A stretch of 64,000 bases of DNA from NCBI GenBank assembly GCA_963627995.1, contig CAVGCV010000002.1, forward strand, positions 62,001-126,000, given 5' to 3'. Shown here piece after piece: positions 59,114-64,000 of the stretch (position 1 is its first letter; each line of letters starts with the position of its first letter). A program made the translations under genes and the position numbers. The notes beneath the pieces are model-generated. The model was not told the DNA's origin and searched no databases. It saw only the letters and a program-made list of their open reading frames with translations. Source of the DNA: UBA3839 sp963627995. GTDB taxonomy: Bacteria; Bacteroidota; Bacteroidia; Bacteroidales; Bacteroidaceae.

Positions 59114-61975
59114 TCACACCCCGTTCCGCACGGGCGTGTCCACGTCCCGTTCCGGCCGGAAGTCGCCGGGAAGCACTCCGAACTCCTTCTTGAAGCACTG
59201 CGAGAAATACTTGGGCGTGTTGAAGCCCACCCGGTAGGCCAGTTCCGAGATACGTATGCCCGGTTCGGAACGAAGGATGTCGCAGGCGGCATTCAGGCGG
59301 ATGGTCTGGATGTAGGTCTGTGTGCTGAGTCCCGTGAGCTGGCGCAGTCGGCCGTACAGCGAGCTGACACTCATGCCGAGGTCGGAGGCCAGGCGGTCGC
59401 GGTTGTAGTCGGCCTCCTCCAAATGTTCACGCACGAGTTGCGTGGCCCGCGCCACAAACTCGGCGTCCTTCCCCTGCGGCCCGCGCGTGTCGGCATCAGC
59501 CGCACGACTCGCAGCGGCAGCCTTCCGCCCGCTGCCCGCCGCCACCCGAATCTGCGCGCTTTGCAGAATCGTGGAGAAACGGCGGCTGGCCCTCACCTCG
59601 CGCCGCATCCGCACATAGTTCCACACAAGCCAGCACAGCACGGAAAGAACGCACGCATAGGCGGCGAACGCCCACCACGTGGCGTACCAAGGCGGCAACA
59701 CGCGCACGGCGACAGCGTAGGGAAGCTCATGCCAGCGGCCACGGCTGTCGACCGCACGGAGGCAGAAGCGGTAAGCGCCCGGCGGGACATTCTCGAACAG
59801 CATGCGGTGGGTGCGCCCGTCCACATAACGCCACGCCTTGTCATGGCCCTCCAAGCGGCAGGCGTACGAAACCTCCGACTGGTTGGCGTAGGACAGCAGG
59901 GAGAAAGCAAATCCGAACGTCCTGACCGACGGGGAAATGGTGACACTCCGCGCGAACAGGGGGTGCTCGTCCGCCACGCCCGCCACCTCCGGCAGGCCTG
60001 CATCGGAAATCGAGCTGCCATCGACAAGGATGTCGGTCACCACGAGGCTCGACGACACGCCGGAACGGGGCGCGAACGCGGCAGGAGGCACGAATGAGAC
60101 AAAGCCTGCGTTCGCGCCGAAGTAGAGGGTGTCCCCAAGGCTGAACGTCGCGTTGGTCAGGAACGAAGCCCCCGCCAATCCGTCCTCTTCCGTGAAGCTC
60201 ATCGTGGAGACTTCGCCCCGGGAATCCTCCACCAGGCGCACCAGCGCGCGGTCGGTAGCCAGCCAGAGCGCACCATGGCGGTCCTCATTGATGGCCATGA
60301 CCTTTTGGCCGTTGAGGTGCAGCGCGCTGCCGACAGGCTCGAAGCGGTCGGCACGTCCGTCGTACCTCAGCAGCCGCCCACCCACGACAGCCCAGAGCCG
60401 CCGCCGTCCGTCCTCGAAGCAGGCCGTGGCGTTGGGGAGCGGAAGCGCATAGTGGCGGAAGCGCAGGGCCTCCCGGCGCGAGGGGTCTCCGCTGACGCGG
60501 ACAATCCCGCCGTTGGCCGACGAGATCCAGATGTTCCCCGCGCGGTCCTCCGCGATGTGGTTCACCATGAAGTAGCCCGTCATGTCGAGCGAGCCGTTCT
60601 TCACGTCGAGGTGCATCCCTCGCCCGTCCTTGAGCAGCACCGACACGCCCTGACGCTGGCCAATCCACAGCGTGCCGTCGCGCGCCTCGTAAAGAGCCAG
60701 CACGTTGTCGCGCACATAGGGCATGCGCGACGACGGATAGCGCACCTCGCTCGTGCCGTCGGGGTGGCTGATGAGAATGCCGTTGTCGCCGGCCGCCGCC
60801 CAGAGCTCGCCGTTCCAGCGGCGCACCATCGACGTGACGCGCGTGGTGAAACCATCCTCGGGCAGCGCGCCGTAGCCCGGCACGCGGTTGTTCAGCCGCA
60901 GTTCGCCCGTGCGCGCGTCGAACCACGCCAGTCCCCTCATTCCGTAGCCCAAGTAAAAGTGCGTGCCGTTGTCGGTGAAGATGCTGCGGATGCTCCCCGA
61001 CGCGCGGTTGGCGAACATCCCCCGGCTGCGGGCGACACGGACGATGCCGTCGGCGCGCGTAGCCAGCCAGAGCGCGCCGTCCGGGCCGACACGCGCGGCA
61101 ATCGTGTCGCCCGTACAGATGCACATCCGCCCGTCGGCGTCCTCCGCCACGTCATAGACCACCTTTGTCCGCTCGTTCCGCTCGCCCTCGCCCATGGTCC
61201 TGAGCGTCAGCAGGCGGTAGTCGTCGGCGCGGTCGATGCGCTGCACGCCATAGCCCTGCGTCGCAATCCACAGGCGTTGCCGCCGGTCGATGCAGAGCGC
61301 GAAGGCCGAGTTCGACCCGTTCAGCCGCCCATAGCCGCGGATGGACCTCGTCCTTGGCTGGAAGTGCCAAAGCCCCTGCTTCCACGTGCCGACAACGATG
61401 CCGCCCTGCCTCGTCTCCACAAAGTCCTTCACCCCATAGCCCATGTACCGCCGGCGCTGTCCGTCGGGCATGACAGCCGTGGCGTTGTCGATGTTGTAGT
61501 GGTCGAAGCCGTCCCGCGCGCGGTCGTAAACGGAGAAGCCGTCGTCCGTCCCCACATAGAGCGTCCCCACGCGCGAGACAAAGAGCGCATAGACTATCCG
61601 CTGGCTCTGCCGGGGAAAGCGGTACAGCTTCACCGCGCCGCTGCGCCGATGGACTCGCACCAGCCCGTCATTGGTCCCCGCCCACAGAAATCCGTCGCGG
61701 TCAATGGCCAGGCTGCGGACATCGCTGCCCAGCTGGGGGCAGGCCATCACTCCGCCGGCATACTGCGCGCGCACCGCGAACCCGTCGTAGGACTTGATGC
61801 CCGACGACGTGCCCATCCACAGCAGGCCGCGCTCGTCGAAGTCGACGCAATAGAGCTCGTCGGAGGACGGCACGGCCACATGCGCCGCCACACCGCCCCG
61901 TGCGGCCGCAGGGCGGAGGCACAGCGCCAAGGCCGCCAGTGCCCACAGCAGTTTTCGTTTTGTCACCATTTCCAT
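59114..61975 (-). CDS. Membrane-spanning AraC-type regulator with periplasmic propeller sensor
   Basis: The protein has 953 residues from MEMVTKRKLLWALAALALCL (ATG at 61975; the ATG at 61969 is also possible), with a signal peptide. The periplasmic part is a two-bladed set of propeller repeats of the two-component regulator type (GLLWMGTSSGIKSYDGF, GTLYVGTDDGFSVYD, GTLWIGQRQGVSVLL) followed by a Y_Y_Y domain (YACRLEGHDKAWRYVDGRTHRMLFENVPPGAYRFCLRA). One helix lies at about 763-790 (WYATWWAFAAYACVLSVLCWLVW). The C-terminal 100 residues are an HTH_18 AraC domain (LASDLGMSVSSLYGRLRQLTGLSTQTYIQTIRLNAA). No kinase or receiver domain is present. Probably it controls the divergent secreted-protein gene. 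Confidence 0.88.
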   Translation of the reverse strand: MEMVTKRKLLWALAALALCLRPAAARGGVAAHVAVPSSDELYCVDFDERGLLWMGTSSGIKSYDGFAVRAQYAGGVMACPQLGSDVRSLAIDRDGFLWAGTNDGLVRVHRRSGAVKLYRFPRQSQRIVYALFVSRVGTLYVGTDDGFSVYDRARDGFDHYNIDNATAVMPDGQRRRYMGYGVKDFVETRQGGIVVGTWKQGLWHFQPRTRSIRGYGRLNGSNSAFALCIDRRQRLWIATQGYGVQRIDRADDYRLLTLRTMGEGERNERTKVVYDVAEDADGRMCICTGDTIAARVGPDGALWLATRADGIVRVARSRGMFANRASGSIRSIFTDNGTHFYLGYGMRGLAWFDARTGELRLNNRVPGYGALPEDGFTTRVTSMVRRWNGELWAAAGDNGILISHPDGTSEVRYPSSRMPYVRDNVLALYEARDGTLWIGQRQGVSVLLKDGRGMHLDVKNGSLDMTGYFMVNHIAEDRAGNIWISSANGGIVRVSGDPSRREALRFRHYALPLPNATACFEDGRRRLWAVVGGRLLRYDGRADRFEPVGSALHLNGQKVMAINEDRHGALWLATDRALVRLVEDSRGEVSTMSFTEEDGLAGASFLTNATFSLGDTLYFGANAGFVSFVPPAAFAPRSGVSSSLVVTDILVDGSSISDAGLPEVAGVADEHPLFARSVTISPSVRTFGFAFSLLSYANQSEVSYACRLEGHDKAWRYVDGRTHRMLFENVPPGAYRFCLRAVDSRGRWHELPYAVAVRVLPPWYATWWAFAAYACVLSVLCWLVWNYVRMRREVRASRRFSTILQSAQIRVAAGSGRKAAAASRAADADTRGPQGKDAEFVARATQLVREHLEEADYNRDRLASDLGMSVSSLYGRLRQLTGLSTQTYIQTIRLNAACDILRSEPGIRISELAYRVGFNTPKYFSQCFKKEFGVLPGDFRPERDVDTPVRNGV

Positions 61976-61995
61976 GTTTTTCGACAACAAGTGTA

Positions 61996-62003
61996 CAAAA
62001 ATA
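61996..62003 (-). promoter_or_regulatory. -7 promoter box for the propeller regulator
   Basis: The minus strand reads TATTTTTG (TAnnTTTG), 20 bases before the ATG at 61975. No -33 partner at the usual distance. Confidence 0.45.
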
Positions 62004-62093
62004 GAGAATTTTGCCCAAGTAGGAAAAGCCTCCTCCCGCTATTGGAAGGAAAGCGGAAAACACCGCGCCGTTTTTCCCTTTTCGGCCATCCCG

Positions 62094-62230
62094 AAAAACG
62101 TCCGCAGAGAAAATGTTTTCCGTCCGCAGAGGAAAAACATTTCGTCCGCAGAGCGCGGGATTTTTCTCTGCGGAGGTTTTCCCGGTTGCTCCGCAGTGTT
62201 TTTCCGGCCTTCGCTCCGCAGTGTTTCTCG
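62094..62230. repeat. Palindrome-rich intergenic repeat, copy D (inner block inverted)
   Basis: Inner block inverted relative to copies A and B, as in copy C (GTCCGCAGAGCGCGGGATTT). The right end is CTCCGCAGTGTTTTT at 62189-62203, with a second partial copy of the end (CTCCGCAGTGTTTCT) at 62214-62228. It lies between the divergent regulator and the secreted-protein gene. The rest of 61976-62423 shows no gene. Confidence 0.75.
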
Positions 62231-62423
62231 AAGCATTCCCGACATGGAGGGCGGACAAGAAGGAGTAAAATCGTACAAAAGGGATGTCAAATCGTCAAAA
62301 TCACCAATAATCGACCTATTATGACTAATCCTGCACCTGGATTACGGGCAAAAGGAAGAATTTTGTGGCGAAAAAAAAACGCGCCAGCGGAACACGACCT
62401 GACTAAGACTAACAACCGACACG

Positions 62424-64000
62424 ATGAAAGCAAAACAAGTAAAAGCGACGCTGCTCACACTGCTGCTGGGCCTCTCGACGTCCATGACGGCACAGACCAC
62501 ACTGCCCTACATCCCGATGGCCGACGACTTCGGCGGACAGGCTGTGGCCACTCCCGAAACATTCCTGCCCACGACGGCCGACTTCACGCTCGAAGTCGGC
62601 GCGCAGGGCGGCACGCCCGTCGGAATCGGGTTTGCCGACGTAAGCTACACGCCCACGGCCGACGGCCGCGTCCGCTTCGTGCAGAAGAGCGGAAAGATAT
62701 ACGTGTTCGAGAACAACGCCTATGCCGCCACGCTGCTGCCCCGCTATGCCTATACGGAAGCGGGCGACAACCTCGTGCGCAACGGCAGTTTCGAGACGAC
62801 GGACGAGCTCTTCACGGCAGGGCGGTGGAAAGCGGCCGAATGGGACACGTGGGACGGAGGCACTCCCACGTGGGGCGGCGACGTGGGCTACGTGAACGTA
62901 CGCGAGAACGCCAGCTACCGCAGCGACGGCACGAAGTCCATCATCCTGCACTCCCGCAGCCGCTACCTCTGCCAGCGGCTGACGAAGGAGGGGCTGAAAG
63001 CGGGCGCCGCCTACCTCCTCTCGTGCGACCACTGGACGTCGGAGTGGAGCGGCAACGGGGGCGCCGCCTACCGCCTGCTGCTGGGAACGGCACTGGCCGG
63101 GGGCGACCTTCTCTCCCTGGAGGGGTACACCACCTCCACGAGCGACCAGGCCGCCCACAGTTTCCAGACCGTGTTCCGGATGCCCGCCCTTCCGTCCGGG
63201 GACATCTACCTCTCGTTCTTCCGCTCCGAAGCGAAAGTCGATTGGCTCGACAACGTGCGGCTCGTGGCGATTGCGCCCGCAGCCACAGGACTGACGGGCT
63301 GCCAAGCGGCAACCTATGCCACCGGGGCGTTCGCGCCAGTCAGCATGACCCTCCCCGACGGCGTGAGCATCGACCTCACCGACCGCCTGGCCAACCCCGG
63401 CTTCAGCAACGCCACCCTCATCAACGGCGCGCCCACAGGATGGACGCTCGACGCGCAAGTGACCCAGTCGAAGACCAGCACCGAGGGAAAGGGCAACGGG
63501 CTCGTCGCCGCCAGACAAAGCCACTGGCAGCTGTGGCACGCCGGCGGCGCGCTCAACGGACGCGCCTACCAGCTGGCTACGGGGCTTCCGAACGGCAAGT
63601 ACCGCGTTGAGGCCGACGTGGTGGCCAGCGGATTCGGCGGAAGCGTGGCCCTCTACGCCAACTACGGGAAGTCCGCCGTCGCCGCCAACTCGGCGCAGCG
63701 CCACGGCACCACGGGCATGGTGGTGGACGGGACGCTGGAACTCGGGCTGCAACTCGCCACGACAGGAGGCTTCACCATCGACTTCGACTCATTCACGCTC
63801 CATTATCTCGGCATGGACGCCGAGGGCTACCGCGAGGTGATGGCACTGAAAGTTGCGGAGACGAAACAGGTGCTCGCCGACCTGCATGAGGGCTATGACG
63901 GCGCATCCATGCAGGCAGCGGTGGACCATGCCGAAAGCCTCGCCGACAACGCCGCGGCCGACGACATCGTTGCCGCCATCGCCCGGCTCGAGCAGGCGAA
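62424..64000 (+). CDS. Large secreted protein, N-terminal part (runs off window end)
   Basis: The frame is open from the ATG at 62424 to 64000 (525 residues visible), with a signal peptide (MKAKQVKATLLTLLLGLSTSMTAQ). Three beta-rich carbohydrate-binding-like modules are visible: LVRNGSFETTDELFTAGRWKAAEW, LANPGFSNATLINGAPTGWTL, and FTIDFDSFTLHYLG. Each N-G-S-F or N-P-G-F start and W-L-D-N-V or D-S-F end is typical of CBM-like discoidin/galactose-binding sandwiches. The visible end (YREVMALKVAETKQVLADLH) begins a helical stretch. Its enzyme domain, if any, lies outside. It is divergent from the propeller regulator, which probably controls it in response to a glycan. Confidence 0.8.
   Translation, partial: MKAKQVKATLLTLLLGLSTSMTAQTTLPYIPMADDFGGQAVATPETFLPTTADFTLEVGAQGGTPVGIGFADVSYTPTADGRVRFVQKSGKIYVFENNAYAATLLPRYAYTEAGDNLVRNGSFETTDELFTAGRWKAAEWDTWDGGTPTWGGDVGYVNVRENASYRSDGTKSIILHSRSRYLCQRLTKEGLKAGAAYLLSCDHWTSEWSGNGGAAYRLLLGTALAGGDLLSLEGYTTSTSDQAAHSFQTVFRMPALPSGDIYLSFFRSEAKVDWLDNVRLVAIAPAATGLTGCQAATYATGAFAPVSMTLPDGVSIDLTDRLANPGFSNATLINGAPTGWTLDAQVTQSKTSTEGKGNGLVAARQSHWQLWHAGGALNGRAYQLATGLPNGKYRVEADVVASGFGGSVALYANYGKSAVAANSAQRHGTTGMVVDGTLELGLQLATTGGFTIDFDSFTLHYLGMDAEGYREVMALKVAETKQVLADLHEGYDGASMQAAVDHAESLADNAAADDIVAAIARLEQA

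Noticed and set aside
60275..63610. 1111-residue plus-strand frame across the regulator and the next gene
   Set aside because: It spans the divergent intergenic region and the repeat, is antisense to the regulator, and is out of frame with the secreted protein.

Overview
The window looks like a chromosomal segment of a high-GC member of the Bacteroidales, probably Prevotellaceae-like. The evidence is the many Bacteroidetes-type promoter boxes (TAnnTTTG, often with TTG or TTTG about 19-21 bases upstream), the gene orders frr-rsgA and rimP-nusA-infB-cvpA-sufBCDS, a class I fumarase, an RluB with an RGG-rich head, secreted proteins ending in sorting-type beta domains, a propeller-type AraC regulator, and a type II-C CRISPR repeat of the family seen in this phylum. 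I cannot name the species.

Layout. 1-6.0 kb (minus strand) is housekeeping: the start of asnS, an rRNA pseudouridine synthase, purB, an FtsB/DivIC-like septum protein with a small membrane protein, tRNA-Val(TAC) and pyruvate kinase. 6.4-13.8 kb (plus) holds hsp20, a secreted GH30 glycosidase, a four-gene run (radical SAM protein, Gfo/Idh oxidoreductase, a shrunken methyltransferase-like protein, cobalamin adenosyltransferase) and two small proteins. 13.8-21.0 kb (minus) holds hisS and a complete type II-C CRISPR-Cas locus: 8 repeats, cas2, cas1, cas9, and a tracrRNA transcribed divergently from cas9. 21.4-32.0 kb (minus) is one long housekeeping block running rimP, nusA, infB, cvpA, sufB, sufC, sufD, sufS. 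32.1-36.3 kb (minus) is frr-rsgA-TPR protein and fumarase. 36.8-41.1 kb (plus) is a cassette of a VTC-type polyphosphate polymerase, a DUF4956 membrane protein, a beta-barrel protein, a small sorting-domain protein and a Cthe_2159-like beta-helix protein.

41.4-59.1 kb (plus) is the most unusual part. Twelve tightly packed genes on one strand begin with homologues of SrfB (Hsp70/actin-fold ATPase) and SrfC (dynamin-like P-loop protein). They continue with a membrane-anchored subtilisin, a four-helix membrane protein, a second P-loop GTPase-like protein, three membrane-anchored proteins of unknown function (one is tail-anchored with several Ig/transthyretin-like domains), a DUF1294 protein and an anchored YfaP-like (DUF2135) protein. 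The run ends in an ABC-type ATPase followed, with overlapping stop and start, by a DUF4435 TOPRIM-like protein, an arrangement resembling the AriA/AriB pair of PARIS anti-phage systems. I read the first ten genes as one nucleotide-driven, envelope-spanning complex of unknown purpose, possibly a conflict or defence system, with the ATPase/DUF4435 pair as a second defence module on the same transcript. This is inference from domain content and spacing.

59.1-64.0 kb holds a membrane-spanning AraC regulator without a kinase domain, divergent from a large secreted protein cut by the window end. Four copies of a 110-140 base palindrome-rich intergenic repeat are scattered across the window (6.1, 21.2, 36.5 and 62.1 kb); its inner part is inverted in two of them.
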